DNA of 47,686 nucleotides from Pseudomonadales bacterium (lineage in GTDB: Bacteria > Pseudomonadota > Gammaproteobacteria > Pseudomonadales > Azotimanducaceae), in contig JASMJM010000082.1 of NCBI GenBank assembly GCA_030749725.1, positions 1-47,686 of the forward strand, written 5' to 3'. The notes under the pieces were generated by a model. The model did no database searches and was not told where the DNA came from. It was given only the letters and a program-made list of their open reading frames with translations. A program made the position numbers and the translations under genes. Positions 15,879 through 24,547 of this stretch are shown one piece after another; within the stretch, counting starts at the first letter, position 1; every line of letters begins with the position of its first letter.

Positions 15879-16268
15879 TTAGACGAGATAGCTGGAGCGA
15901 AACTGGATACCCCAGTGGCCATCCTGCAGAGTTGCGATCCAAAGGGTATTGAAACGGTTGTAGGTTTCGCCTTTCGCGTTGCGCCGTGCCACGGTCATGG
16001 CGACGTGGACCTTGTCTTCACCCTCGTGAATCACATCCGCCGATTCCACCACGGTGTGATCCCAGCCTTCAGCCGCAAGGGAATCGGCCAGTCGCTGAGA
16101 CTGTTGGCTGAACTGCTCCGCTGAATCAAAGGTGTAGAATTCGCCTCTTGCCAGGCGAACATGAGGGAAGTTGAAGGAGGTGGACATGGCTTCGATGTCC
16201 AGCCTGTTGAATCCGTCGATATAGGCGTTGACTGCGTCGATGCCCGCGGCAGCGTTAGAACTCGCCAT
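15879..16268 (-). CDS. NTF2/SnoaL-like small protein
   Basis: 129 residues with the conical barrel pattern of SnoaL/NTF2-like proteins: a helical start AAAGIDAVNAYIDGFNRLDIEAMSTSFNFPHVRL, then strands including VHVAMTVARRNAKGETYNRFNTLWIATLQDGHWGIQFRSSY. No catalytic residues can be named. The start is ATG 16268, which overlaps the upstream crotonase by 14 nt and has GGGGAGGGACGAC just before it, so translation is probably coupled. An upstream in-frame start at 16301 lies deeper in the crotonase gene and is not used. Confidence 0.8.
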   Translation of the reverse strand: MASSNAAAGIDAVNAYIDGFNRLDIEAMSTSFNFPHVRLARGEFYTFDSAEQFSQQSQRLADSLAAEGWDHTVVESADVIHEGEDKVHVAMTVARRNAKGETYNRFNTLWIATLQDGHWGIQFRSSYLV

Positions 16269-17019
16269 GTCGTCCCTCCCCTTCAGCAAATCGTTTAGCA
16301 CCCTCGCGCGTTTCTCCCGAGCGGATCACCTCCAGCCCGAGCCTTGTTTCCTCGACGAGTGCGGCATTGAGATCGAGATTCCACTGCCGGTAGGAGGAGG
16401 TCCGGTCCGAGCGCATGCACAGTTGGGGAAAGCGGGCGAGTTGGCCGGCAAGTTCCACGGCAGCGTCGAGGGCCTCTCCGTTCGGCACCAGGCGATTTGC
16501 GAGCCCCATGCTTCTCGCTTCTTCGCCACTCACGCCGCGGCCGGTGAGAATCAAATCCAGGGCATGGCTGTGCCCCAGCATGCGGGTGAGTCGAATGGTG
16601 CCGCCATCCACTAACGGCACTCCCCAGCGACGGCAGAAAACTCCGAACACAGCATCTTGCGCAGCAACTCTGAGATCACACCAGATGGCGAGTTCCAGGC
16701 CGCCTGCCACCGCATAGCCCTCTACCGCAGCGATGACTGGCTTGGACAGCAGCATGCGGGATGGCCCCATGGGTCCGTCGCCATCCTGGGCAGCACGGTT
16801 GCCGCGCCCCTCAGCAACTCCCTTTAGATCGGCTCCCGCGCAGAAGGTACCCTTCGCTCCGGTCAGTATGGCCACCTTTGCTCTATCGTCAGCATCGAAG
16901 CTCCGAAAGGCATCCGCCAGTTCCACGGCAGTGGGGCCATTGACGGCATTTCGCACCTCGGGCCGATCGATGGTGACGATGGTGATTTCGTCTTGCTTAT
17001 CGATCCTGACATTGCTCAT
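16255..17019 (-). CDS. Crotonase family enoyl-CoA hydratase
   Basis: 254 residues, full crotonase fold. The start VTIVTIDRPEVRNAV, oxyanion segment FCAGADLKG and AVAGGLELAIWCDLRVA retain the first catalytic glutamate. The second family glutamate is replaced in FCRRWGVPLVDGGT, a variant usual in the crotonase group called enoyl-CoA hydratase-like without proven hydratase chemistry. It acts on an acyl-CoA thioester. Its ATG overlaps the upstream gene's TGA as ATGA, and its 3' end overlaps the NTF2-like gene, so all three are coupled. Confidence 0.92.
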   Translation of the reverse strand: MSNVRIDKQDEITIVTIDRPEVRNAVNGPTAVELADAFRSFDADDRAKVAILTGAKGTFCAGADLKGVAEGRGNRAAQDGDGPMGPSRMLLSKPVIAAVEGYAVAGGLELAIWCDLRVAAQDAVFGVFCRRWGVPLVDGGTIRLTRMLGHSHALDLILTGRGVSGEEARSMGLANRLVPNGEALDAAVELAGQLARFPQLCMRSDRTSSYRQWNLDLNAALVEETRLGLEVIRSGETREGAKRFAEGEGRHGEF

Positions 17020-17858
17020 GCTGACTCCTTTAGAAGTGTTTTGCTGCGTGTCTGTTGCAGTTCGTTTGCAGGTGTTCGCCTGCTGAGAAGATCAAGTGAG
17101 AGTTCGATCACCTCCCTTGCCTCGTTGGGTGTGGTGGTGCCGACGGTAACCATGTCCTGCTCGCGGATGGTGTTCCAAACGAAGGAGAGCCCGACGACGG
17201 GCAGGAGTCTTCCCGCAGCCATGGGTTTGATGGTCATTACCGGTTTCTTGGCCTCGTCGATGATGCGCATGACCCAGTCCGCTTCCACCTGCATCAGAAA
17301 CCCGGCTGGGTTGTACAATTGGATGTAGGTTTCAACATCGGCGCCGGTTTGATCTGCAATCACCACCGCTTCCGGCATGTGGGTGGACAGGCCGGGTATC
17401 ATCTCATACTGTCGGATCAGGCCTGTGTAGCGGTCGATGTCGCGAATCACACGGTTCATACGATCCATGAGGGCATCGGTTACCATCTGGTGGGGGAAGC
17501 AGAAAGTCGCCCCCTGTTGCTTGCAGGCCTCGATCACTCTCTCCGGCTCGCTCTCCCTCGGTCCTCCCGGCAGGATATTGAAGTGAGGGGTTAGGATCAG
17601 CTTCACTTCGCGACCGGTCTGTTGCTGCAGATCCCGCACTGCGTCACAGGGCACGGGGGCGGGCGGGCCCATCACGGTATCCACACCATACTCCATAAAC
17701 ACCTTCAGAATCTCGACCATCCGTTCGCGGGACTGGTAGCGGGTAATGAACTTGTCTTTGGCTGCACTCGTGTGGGAGTAACCGAGAAACCAGTTGGTTC
17801 CCGCGATCAGACGGGATACCGATATGCCGCCGACCAGTGTTCTTGGAAACTCAGTCAT
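17016..17858 (-). CDS. Conserved TIM-barrel-like protein of unknown function
   Basis: 280 residues. The family is not recognised with confidence. The N-terminal LVGGISVSRLIAGTNWFLGYSHTS and the repeated strand-helix pattern (VMGPPAPVP, KLILTPHFNIL, ATFCFPHQ, AVVIADQTG, KPVMTIKPMAAGRL, DMVTVGTTTP) suggest an aldo-keto reductase-like TIM barrel. MTIKPMAAGRL resembles the lysine-bearing strand seen in such barrels. The start is ATG 17858 because AAGGAG lies 9 nt upstream; the earlier GTG at 17876 does not fit. It is the first gene of the five-gene minus operon and overlaps the crotonase start by 4 nt. Confidence 0.72.
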   Translation of the reverse strand: MTEFPRTLVGGISVSRLIAGTNWFLGYSHTSAAKDKFITRYQSRERMVEILKVFMEYGVDTVMGPPAPVPCDAVRDLQQQTGREVKLILTPHFNILPGGPRESEPERVIEACKQQGATFCFPHQMVTDALMDRMNRVIRDIDRYTGLIRQYEMIPGLSTHMPEAVVIADQTGADVETYIQLYNPAGFLMQVEADWVMRIIDEAKKPVMTIKPMAAGRLLPVVGLSFVWNTIREQDMVTVGTTTPNEAREVIELSLDLLSRRTPANELQQTRSKTLLKESA

Positions 17859-17913
17859 CGTTGAATGCTCCTTCACGGGGTGAACCGTGCATCTGAAATC
17901 AGGCGCGCTCGCC

Positions 17914-17940
17914 AGTTTATCCCTGTAGAACTAATAAACT
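17914..17940. promoter_or_regulatory. Inverted repeat in the divergent promoter region
   Basis: AGTTTAT and ATAAACT form a perfect 7-bp inverted repeat with a 13-bp spacer, between the five-gene catabolic operon (minus) and the phn-type transporter operon (plus). A TATTAT at 17955-17960 could be a -10 element for the plus-strand operon. It may be an operator for either operon. Confidence 0.4.
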
Positions 17941-18054
17941 CCACAAAAGATTGATATTATCCTCGCTGTGGAAACAGTCCGAAAAACGCGGCGAATGGGC
18001 GTCGAAACCGGGGTTGGTGGTAAATACTTCACCGACCCCTTTTTCGGCAACCCG

Positions 18055-19044
18055 ATGCACAGGAATTGTGGCAAGCAAGCAGTCGTTGTCCTGCTGGTCG
18101 TCTTTGTGTTGACAATACCGTTGATGCGCACCGAGGCTGCCGTTGGCGACTGCCGCAAAGGCGATCTCGACAGCCGATTCTGCGATCAGAATGGCGATCT
18201 GGTGGCGGACCTGCCGGAGGATGAGCGCGCCTGGCTCGATCCCGCGACGCTGATATTCGCCTATACGCCGGTGGAGGATCCGGCAGTGTACCGCGAGGTG
18301 TGGTCCGAGTTTCTCGACCATCTGAAGCAGGTCACCGGTAAACCGGTGGTGTTCTTCCCGGTGCAGTCCAACGCTGCCCAACTGGAAGCGATGCGCTCCG
18401 GCCGCCTGCACGTGGCCGGATTCAATACAGGCTCCACGCCGCTCGCAGTGAACTGTGCCGGTTTCGTGCCCTTCACCATGATGGCGGCTCGGGACGGGAC
18501 ATTCGGTTATCAGATGGAAATCATCAGCTGGCCGGGAAGTGGCATCGAAGTAATCGGGGACTTGAAGGGCAGAACCCTGGCCTTCTCGTCACCGACCTCC
18601 AACTCCGGATTCAAGGCTCCCTCGGCCATCCTGCGCTCGAAATTCAACCTGGTAGCGGATCGTGATTTCAGCACCGTTTTTTCAGGAAAGCATGACAATA
18701 CCGTGCTGGGCGTGGTGCACCGGGATTATGATGCAGGGGCCATTGCCAACTCCGTTAAGATACGGATGATCTCAAGGCAGGTAATCAGGGAGGCCGATGT
18801 CAAGGTGCTGTACCGATCGGAGACGTTTCCGACCACCGCCTATGGTCATGCCCACAACCTGCAGCCAAGGTTGGCAGAAAGAGTGCGCAGTGCCTTTGCC
18901 AGTTTCAACTGGCAGGGCAGCAGACTTCTGGCTGAGTTTCAGAAGTCCGGTGATGAGAGTTTCATCCCCATCTCCTACCGGGAACGCTGGGGGGTGATTC
19001 GCGAAATCGATGCGGCAAACGATGTTTCCTATGCCTGCCGCTGA
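18055..19044 (+). CDS. phnD: Phosphate/phosphite/phosphonate ABC transporter substrate-binding protein (PhnD-like)
   Basis: 329 residues from ATG 18055, with a signal peptide (hydrophobic [17 protein letters not shown], then RTEA). The mature part opens with a Cys-containing segment [17 protein letters not shown] and then the PhnD-type domain: [40 protein letters not shown], and [21 protein letters not shown], the ligand-phosphate loop. It delivers an organic or inorganic phosphorus compound to the permeases. The start is chosen for the signal peptide; the frame is open back to GTG 17968, which would add a segment with no signal-peptide character. No strong ribosome site is seen, so the start is uncertain. 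It is the first gene of a four-gene transporter operon plus a phosphodiesterase. Confidence 0.87.
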   Translation: MHRNCGKQAVVVLLVVFVLTIPLMRTEAAVGDCRKGDLDSRFCDQNGDLVADLPEDERAWLDPATLIFAYTPVEDPAVYREVWSEFLDHLKQVTGKPVVFFPVQSNAAQLEAMRSGRLHVAGFNTGSTPLAVNCAGFVPFTMMAARDGTFGYQMEIISWPGSGIEVIGDLKGRTLAFSSPTSNSGFKAPSAILRSKFNLVADRDFSTVFSGKHDNTVLGVVHRDYDAGAIANSVKIRMISRQVIREADVKVLYRSETFPTTAYGHAHNLQPRLAERVRSAFASFNWQGSRLLAEFQKSGDESFIPISYRERWGVIREIDAANDVSYACR

Positions 19045-19055
19045 CGGAGCATAGC

Positions 19056-19880
19056 ATGCTGAGGCTACATAGACTGAGCAAACAGTACCAGGCAGGGGAT
19101 GATGCCTTGAAGGGAGTCGACCTCGAGGTGCCGGATGGTCAGGTAGTTGCCCTAATCGGCCCATCCGGAGCAGGCAAGAGCACTCTGATTCGCTGCATCA
19201 ATCGTCTGGTAGAACCCTCCTCCGGGCAGGTGTTCCTGGATGATGAAGAGGTCACCGCCCTCGGCAGTCGTAGATTGCGTCGCACCAGACGGCGGATGGG
19301 AATGATCTTTCAGGAATATGCATTGATCGAGCGGCTCACGGTGATGGAAAACGTGCTGTCCGGACAGTTGGGCTATGTTGGATTTCTGCGCAGCTACTTT
19401 AGACGCTTTCCTACAGAAACCGTGCAGCAGGCATTTCAATTGCTGGAGCGCGTTGGTCTGACGGAGCACTATGACAAGAGGGCCGATGAATTATCCGGGG
19501 GACAGCGACAGCGGGTCGGCATCGCCAGAGCTATTCTGCAGCAACCTGACATCCTGTTGGTGGATGAGCCCACTGCCAGCCTCGATCCGCGCACTTCTCG
19601 GCAGATCATGCGACTGATCTCGGAGCTGTGCAGTGAAAGACAACTGGCGGCTATCGTCAACATTCACGATGTCACCCTGGCCCAGATGTTTGTGGCGAGA
19701 ATTGTCGGCTTGCGGGAGGGCGAAGTGGTATTTGACGGTAAGCCGGATGACCTGACTAACGAGGTCCTTACCGAGATCTACGGGGAGGAAGACTGGCAAA
19801 CTGCTAACGATAGAACTGAGGAGAAAGAACGGGCTGCCAAAGAATCACTGGAAGAGCAGATGAAGGGGCTATCCGGATGA
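19056..19880 (+). CDS. phnC: Phosphonate-type ABC transporter ATP-binding protein
   Basis: 274 residues, an ABC ATPase of the PhnC family. Walker A is GPSGAGKST, the signature is [15 protein letters not shown], and Walker B is [11 protein letters not shown], followed by the H-loop NIHDV. The C-terminal tail is charged ([19 protein letters not shown]) and longer than in most family members. It powers uptake by the two PhnE-type permeases encoded next. The start is 11 bp after the phnD stop; its end overlaps phnE by 4 nt (ATGA). Confidence 0.95.
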   Translation: MLRLHRLSKQYQAGDDALKGVDLEVPDGQVVALIGPSGAGKSTLIRCINRLVEPSSGQVFLDDEEVTALGSRRLRRTRRRMGMIFQEYALIERLTVMENVLSGQLGYVGFLRSYFRRFPTETVQQAFQLLERVGLTEHYDKRADELSGGQRQRVGIARAILQQPDILLVDEPTASLDPRTSRQIMRLISELCSERQLAAIVNIHDVTLAQMFVARIVGLREGEVVFDGKPDDLTNEVLTEIYGEEDWQTANDRTEEKERAAKESLEEQMKGLSG

Positions 19881-20683
19881 CTGACACTCCCTTTGATGCC
19901 AGAACCTGGCGACCTCCCGGGTTGATCCGGAGTTCCCTATGGCGCTGGTTGCTCGCTGTGACGGTCGCGATCTATCTTGCCTCGGCGCTTGGCTCCCTGG
20001 AGATCAATTGGCTGCGCATAGGGCAGGGCCTTGGCCGGGGAGTCACCTTTCTTGCAGCGTTTGCGACTCCTGATTTTGTCACCCATTGGCGCGACATCAG
20101 CGAAGGGTTGGCGGAAAGCCTGACCATGACGGGTGCAGCGACAGTGATCGGCATCGCGTTGTCGTTACCCATCGGTCTCGGCGCCGCGAGGAATATCGCA
20201 CCCATGCCGGTCTACCTGTTTTGTCGGGGGGTGGTCGCCCTGTCCCGCAGCTTTCAGGAGGTGATTCTTGCCATCTTCTTCGTAGCGATGTTCGGGTTTG
20301 GCCCCTTTGCCGGGTTGGTCACCCTCTCCGTAGCCACAATCGGCTTCTTCGGAAAACTGCTTGCAGAAGAAATCGAGGCGATGGATCCGGTGCAGGCGGA
20401 AGCGGTCCAGGCGACCGGTGCAGGATGGTTGCAGTGGATCGATTACGCAGTGACACCCCAAGTGATGCCGAGAATCATCGGCCTGTCTCTCTATCGGCTG
20501 GATATCAATTTTCGCGAGTCAGCGGTGGTGGGCATCGTCGGCGGTGGCGGCATCGGGGCCACCCTGAACACGGCTTTCGACCGCTATGAATTTGAGACCG
20601 CTGCCGCCATCCTGCTGATCATCATCGGCATCGTCATGCTTTCCGAGTATTTGTCGGGATTGATTCGAGCGAGGGTGCAGTAG
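19877..20683 (+). CDS. phnE: Phosphonate-type ABC transporter permease (first PhnE)
   Basis: 268 residues with about six hydrophobic segments and the binding-protein-dependent permease EAA loop ([25 protein letters not shown]). It is an integral inner-membrane subunit that pairs with the second permease. Its ATG overlaps the phnC stop by 4 nt. Confidence 0.93.
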   Translation: MTDTPFDARTWRPPGLIRSSLWRWLLAVTVAIYLASALGSLEINWLRIGQGLGRGVTFLAAFATPDFVTHWRDISEGLAESLTMTGAATVIGIALSLPIGLGAARNIAPMPVYLFCRGVVALSRSFQEVILAIFFVAMFGFGPFAGLVTLSVATIGFFGKLLAEEIEAMDPVQAEAVQATGAGWLQWIDYAVTPQVMPRIIGLSLYRLDINFRESAVVGIVGGGGIGATLNTAFDRYEFETAAAILLIIIGIVMLSEYLSGLIRARVQ

Positions 20684-20686
20684 ATA

Positions 20687-21496
20687 GTGGCGGGCGATGG
20701 CGAACTGCTGGTCTGGCGACGCAGAACACGTGCCCGGGAACTGCTGGTGTGGGCTGGCTGGCTGCTGGGCGTATCGCTTTTCATCTTCTGTTGGCAGACG
20801 ATCGCGGCGAACACTACCTGGTACTTCGTTGCCGATGCGCCGCGGGTGGCAGCAGATATCGGTGATCGGATGGTCCCGCCGAAATGGTCCTATGCCGCAA
20901 AACTCTGGGGGCCGCTCTGGGACACGATCAATATCGCAACCCTGGGAACGATTCTGTCAGTGCTGTTGGCCACGCCCATCGCCTTTCTGGCAGCTACAAA
21001 CACCACGCCCAGCACGCGCTTTGTCAGACCCTTGGCCCTGCTGATCATCGTCTCCTCCCGCTCCATCAACTCCCTTATCTGGGGTCTGCTGCTGGTCACC
21101 ATCATTGGACCGGGGGTCGTTGCGGGCATCTTTGCCATCACCTTTCGCTCCATTGGTTTTGTGGCCAAACTCCTCTATGAAGCTATCGAGGAGATCGACC
21201 AGCGACAGGTGGAAGCGATTGCCGCCACGGGCGCGAACGGCGGGCAAGTGATTACGTTTGCCATCTGGCCGCAGATATTGCCGGCCTTTGCCGGTACCAG
21301 CGTGTTTCGTTGGGATATCAATATCCGCGAATCGACAGTACTTGGTCTGGTGGGTGCCGGTGGGATCGGTCTGGAACTGCAGGCGTCCATCAACATAGTA
21401 GCCTGGCAACAGGTCTCTGTTATTCTGCTGGCGATACTGTCCACCGTGATCGTCAGCGAGTGGGTTTCGGCAAAGGTGCGCCATGCAGTTATATGA
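20687..21496 (+). CDS. phnE: Phosphonate-type ABC transporter permease (second PhnE)
   Basis: 269 residues with about six hydrophobic segments and its own EAA loop (EAIAATGANGGQVITFAIWPQILP). The start is GTG 20687, 3 bp after the first phnE stop, the only in-frame start close enough. Two different PhnE genes in a row are common in phosphite/phosphonate and related uptake systems. Its last 14 nt overlap the glycerophosphodiesterase gene. Confidence 0.9.
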   Translation: MAGDGELLVWRRRTRARELLVWAGWLLGVSLFIFCWQTIAANTTWYFVADAPRVAADIGDRMVPPKWSYAAKLWGPLWDTINIATLGTILSVLLATPIAFLAATNTTPSTRFVRPLALLIIVSSRSINSLIWGLLLVTIIGPGVVAGIFAITFRSIGFVAKLLYEAIEEIDQRQVEAIAATGANGGQVITFAIWPQILPAFAGTSVFRWDINIRESTVLGLVGAGGIGLELQASINIVAWQQVSVILLAILSTVIVSEWVSAKVRHAVI

Positions 21497-22493
21497 CCTG
21501 AGAGTGATTGCGTATCGTTGGTCGACTATCCTTGTGTTGCTGTTGTCTCTGCTGGCTGCAGATCTTGAGGCACAGTCGGATCGGCCTCTGGTGATAGCGC
21601 ACCGGGGTGCCAGCGGCTATCTGCCGGAACATACCCTGGAGGGTTATGCACTGGCCATTCGCATGGGTGCGGACTACATCGAACCGGATCTGGTGCTGAG
21701 CAAAGATGGTGTCCTGATTGCGAGACACGATCACTACCTGAGCACTTCGACCGATGTGGCGAGTCATGCCGAGTTTTCCGGTCGCAAGAAGACCATCGGT
21801 GATCGGGAAGACTGGTACACGGAAGATTTCACTCTGGCGGAGATAAAGACACTGCGCGCCATACAGGCGTTCCGGGGTCGCTCCAAGGAGCATGACGGCA
21901 AGTATGGAATTCCCACTTTCCAGCAGGTGATCGACCTGGTGAAACGAGAATCCGCTGCCGGCGGACGCAGCGTCGGTCTCTATCCGGAAACCAAACAGCC
22001 TGCTTATTTCAAGTCAAAGGGGTTTGACGTTGCCGGTACGCTTCTGGATATCTTGCGCCGGAACAACCTGACGAGCGGTGTGGCCCCCGTTTACATACAG
22101 TCGTTTGAAGCGGACATTCTGAAAGAGTTGGCCGAGAAGACCGATCTCCCACTGGTGCAACTGGTAACACCAGACCGGAATGCCGCCGGCAAAACCGATC
22201 GAACTCGTTCGAACATTTCCCTTGAGGAACTATCCACCTATGCTGAGGTGGTTGCCCCCACCAAAGCCCTGTTGGTGGCTGAGAACGGCACAGCGACAAC
22301 ATTTGTTGAACGGGCTCACCAACTCGGACTGCGCGTTCATGTCTGGACGTTCCGCAATGACGCCTACCCGACTGAACTGTTCGGCTCCGGCGAGGAGGAA
22401 CAGATATTCTTCCTCAAGCTGGGTATCGATGCGCTTTTTACGGACTTTCCAGATACCGGTGTTGCTGTCCGCAATCGCCTGTTTCCACGCTGA
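21483..22493 (+). CDS. glpQ: Periplasmic glycerophosphodiester phosphodiesterase
   Basis: 336 residues, GlpQ length. After a hydrophobic N terminus (WSTILVLLLSLLAADLEA), the GDPD core reads VIAHRGASGYLPEHTLEGYALAIRMGADYIEPDLVLSKDGVLIARHD, with catalytic and metal residues H, R, E, E-x-D and H present. It cuts glycerophosphodiesters to an alcohol and glycerol-3-phosphate. The start codon lies inside the second phnE gene (14-nt overlap), a sign of translational coupling, and suggests that this phn-type transporter handles a product of this enzyme or is co-regulated for phosphorus scavenging. The substrate of the transporter is an inference. Confidence 0.93.
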   Translation: MQLYDLRVIAYRWSTILVLLLSLLAADLEAQSDRPLVIAHRGASGYLPEHTLEGYALAIRMGADYIEPDLVLSKDGVLIARHDHYLSTSTDVASHAEFSGRKKTIGDREDWYTEDFTLAEIKTLRAIQAFRGRSKEHDGKYGIPTFQQVIDLVKRESAAGGRSVGLYPETKQPAYFKSKGFDVAGTLLDILRRNNLTSGVAPVYIQSFEADILKELAEKTDLPLVQLVTPDRNAAGKTDRTRSNISLEELSTYAEVVAPTKALLVAENGTATTFVERAHQLGLRVHVWTFRNDAYPTELFGSGEEEQIFFLKLGIDALFTDFPDTGVAVRNRLFPR

Positions 22494-22636
22494 TCAATCC
22501 GGCGGATCCTGCACGCCTCGAAGGTCCGGTGGAGAAAACTGAACTGAAACTGAATGACGCGTTTTCTTCACGACAGATTTCAGAGCCTGCTCCGTATCAG
22601 CTATTGCTTTGATCTATTTCTCAACCTGGAGGCAAT

Positions 22637-23050
22637 ATGAAAACGAAATGGCTAATTATCATGGCTGCTTTGGCGATGGCATCGATACCTGTGAGCTATG
22701 CAGCAACTGACGAGCAGGATTCGCAATCCATGAGCCGGGAAGAACGTCGTGCGGAACGGCAGGCAAGAAGAGCTGAATGGGAATCTCTCTCTGAGGAGGA
22801 GAAAGAGGCCCGTCGCGCTGAACGGCAAGCGAGGAGAGCTGAATTTGAATCTCTCTCCAAAGAGGAGAAAGAGGCCCGTCGAGCCGAACGGAAAGCTCAC
22901 TTTGAATCCTTATCTGACGAAGAAAAGCAGGCGCTGAGAGAGCGCCGTAATGAGCGGGGCATGGGAGAACGACGGCAACGTGGTGAACGTGGCCAACATG
23001 GGAAGCGAGGGAGAGGTGGCCAACGCGGTAAGCGAAGACAAGGGGGCTAA
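22637..23050 (+). CDS. Secreted Arg/Glu-rich repeat protein
   Basis: 137 residues: a signal peptide (MKTKWLIIMAALAMASIPVSYA), then three imperfect repeats of about 20-22 residues built on ESLSEEEKEARRAERQARRA, with the third degrading at FESLSDEEKQALRERR. The tail is Arg/Gly-rich (RGERGQHGKRGRGGQRGKR). The repeat region should form a single long charged helix or coiled coil. No enzyme motif is visible. GGAGGCAAT lies before the ATG. It is probably a periplasmic or outer-membrane-associated protein with a basic tail that could bind nucleic acid, LPS or polyphosphate, but this is speculation. Confidence 0.82.
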   Translation: MKTKWLIIMAALAMASIPVSYAATDEQDSQSMSREERRAERQARRAEWESLSEEEKEARRAERQARRAEFESLSKEEKEARRAERKAHFESLSDEEKQALRERRNERGMGERRQRGERGQHGKRGRGGQRGKRRQGG

Positions 23051-23183
23051 TAGCCCACTGCTCCACGATTCCACTCGATTGGGGGGCAGCACACAAGGTT
23101 CGTTAGGATTAGTCTGTTTCCGGCAGGCTAATCCGTTCCTCGCTCTCTTCTTTCTGGTCGAGTATCTGGGTTATCATCAGTCC

Positions 23184-23537
23184 ATGGACGATGAACTCTC
23201 AGCCAGTCAGGTCACAGAACTCGAAGGGGTTTTGCAGGAGCTAAAACTGAGTCTCGAAGGTCTGCTCGTGACCACTGAATCCGGTTCAAAACCGATAAAG
23301 CTAAAGGACAACGTCGGCCGACTGAGCCGCATAGCGGAAATGCATAATCAGAGCATTTTGCTGGCCAACAGAAACATGACCCAGAATCGGCTGAAACAGG
23401 TGATTGCGGCAATCGCCAGAATCAGTAACCATACCTACGGCTACTGCACAGCTTGTGAAGAGCCGATTTCCTTCGGTCGTCTAAAGGCCTATCCAGAAGC
23501 AGCCATGTGCCTGGATTGTAAAAGCAAACGTGAGTAG
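23184..23537 (+). CDS. DksA/TraR-type C4 zinc-finger protein
   Basis: 117 residues. The N-terminal two thirds form a helical coiled-coil-like region (ELEGVLQELKLSLEGLL, then DNVGRLSRIAEMHNQS). The C-terminal zinc finger has all four cysteines: YCTAC (C88, C91) and MCLDC (C109, C112), in the DksA/TraR spacing. It is shorter than DksA (about 150 residues) and lacks the DksA coiled-coil tip DxxDxA, so a true ppGpp/RNA polymerase role is uncertain. The ATG at 23184 is chosen because the frame upstream reads into the previous gene and shows no similarity. No strong ribosome site is seen. Confidence 0.85.
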   Translation: MDDELSASQVTELEGVLQELKLSLEGLLVTTESGSKPIKLKDNVGRLSRIAEMHNQSILLANRNMTQNRLKQVIAAIARISNHTYGYCTACEEPISFGRLKAYPEAAMCLDCKSKRE

Positions 23538-23564
23538 AGCATAAGAAGATAGAGGAGAATCCCC

Positions 23565-24056
23565 TTGCCAATATCAAAGAAGCTGGCTTTGTCGGCGGAA
23601 CAGCTGGAAGAAATAATGACTTCTACCTGGAATATGCGCATTGCGACCATTGGTCCTGGTACGCGCATCAACCTCACCCCCATGTGGTTTGGTTGGGGTG
23701 GTGGGAAAGTCTTCACGTTCGGCCGCGGTCAGAAAGTGATCAACGTCAGAAGAACTCCTGCGTGTTCTGTCATAGTCGATCGCAATGAGAAATTCCCTGA
23801 GCTCCAGGCTGCGATGTTTCAAGGTCATGCTCACGTCCTGGAAAGTGCTGACGCGGAACAAGCGGATCCGGATCTCGAAGCAGTACGATTACAGATGGGC
23901 ATCAAATATGCAGGCGGCCACGGCGGTCCGGCCCCTGACACCCCGGAACCGAATCGCGCCACAGCCAGAGGCAAACACAACCGCTGGATCGTTTTCACCC
24001 CAGACAAGCTAATCACCTGGGACAATTTCAAATTGAACACTCTGCGCAAATCATAG
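23565..24056 (+). CDS. Pyridoxamine 5'-phosphate oxidase-fold protein
   Basis: 163 residues with a PNPOx-like split-barrel fold: MTSTWNMRIATIGPGTRINLTPMWFGWGGGKVFTFGRG, then RRTPACSVIVDRNEKFPELQAAMFQGHAHVLE, typical of general stress or F420/FMN-dependent members. The start is TTG 23565, 7 nt after GAGGAG; no ATG lies in range. It follows the DksA-like gene by 27 bp and ends just before the REP cluster. Confidence 0.83.
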   Translation: MPISKKLALSAEQLEEIMTSTWNMRIATIGPGTRINLTPMWFGWGGGKVFTFGRGQKVINVRRTPACSVIVDRNEKFPELQAAMFQGHAHVLESADAEQADPDLEAVRLQMGIKYAGGHGGPAPDTPEPNRATARGKHNRWIVFTPDKLITWDNFKLNTLRKS

Positions 24057-24091
24057 TAACGGCACAACCGCATTCTTCAGAACAGTCTTCA

Positions 24092-24416
24092 GAACAGGGA
24101 CATCCACGTTCTTCCATTTCAGTCAGCTTCTGAACAGGACATCCACGTTCCAGTTCAGCTTCAGCGTCCGAACAGGACATCTCAGAACAGTCTCAGAACA
24201 GGACATCCACGTCCTGGCTTCAGAGTCAGAACTTCAGAACAGGACATCTCAGAACAGGACATCCACGTCCTAGCTTCAGCGATCCAGAACAGGACGATCC
24301 AGAACAGGACATTCACGTTCTCAGTTCAGAAACAGTAGTCAGAACAAGACATCCACGTTCCAGAGGCTCAGAACAGGACATCTACGCTATTCGGGCAAAA
24401 CAGGACACCCACGTTC
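24092..24416 (+). repeat. REP cluster, left of the RAYT gene
   Basis: The motif GAACAGGACATCCACGTTC or a close variant occurs at 24092, 24132, 24196, 24252, 24302, 24342, 24371 and 24397, with partial copies at 24170, 24237 and 24287. All are on the plus strand. GAAC and GTTC at the two ends can pair around the core. Spacing is irregular (15-41 bp) and the spacers are made of CAG/TTCAG-rich filler. No gene lies in 24057-24547. Confidence 0.88.
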
Positions 24417-24547
24417 TTCAAGCGACCACATCACATCCAAGCATTCATCACTAGAGACACTCGGTTTGGTTAGTTCTGGCAGAACAAACAGAAGTTGGAG
24501 CTGATCAGTCCAAGGAGTTACTAACTACGGGTCTGGCCATCCCGGTT

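Noticed and set aside
22950-23183. Extending the DksA-like gene upstream to 22950
   Set aside because: The extra part overlaps the repeat protein gene and has no similarity to DksA/TraR proteins; ATG 23184 gives a normal-looking start.
24092-24416. A CRISPR array reading of the left repeat cluster
   Set aside because: Copies vary, spacing is irregular (15-41 bp), spacers are short and made of the same CAG-rich filler, and no cas genes are near. A REP cluster beside a RAYT explains it.
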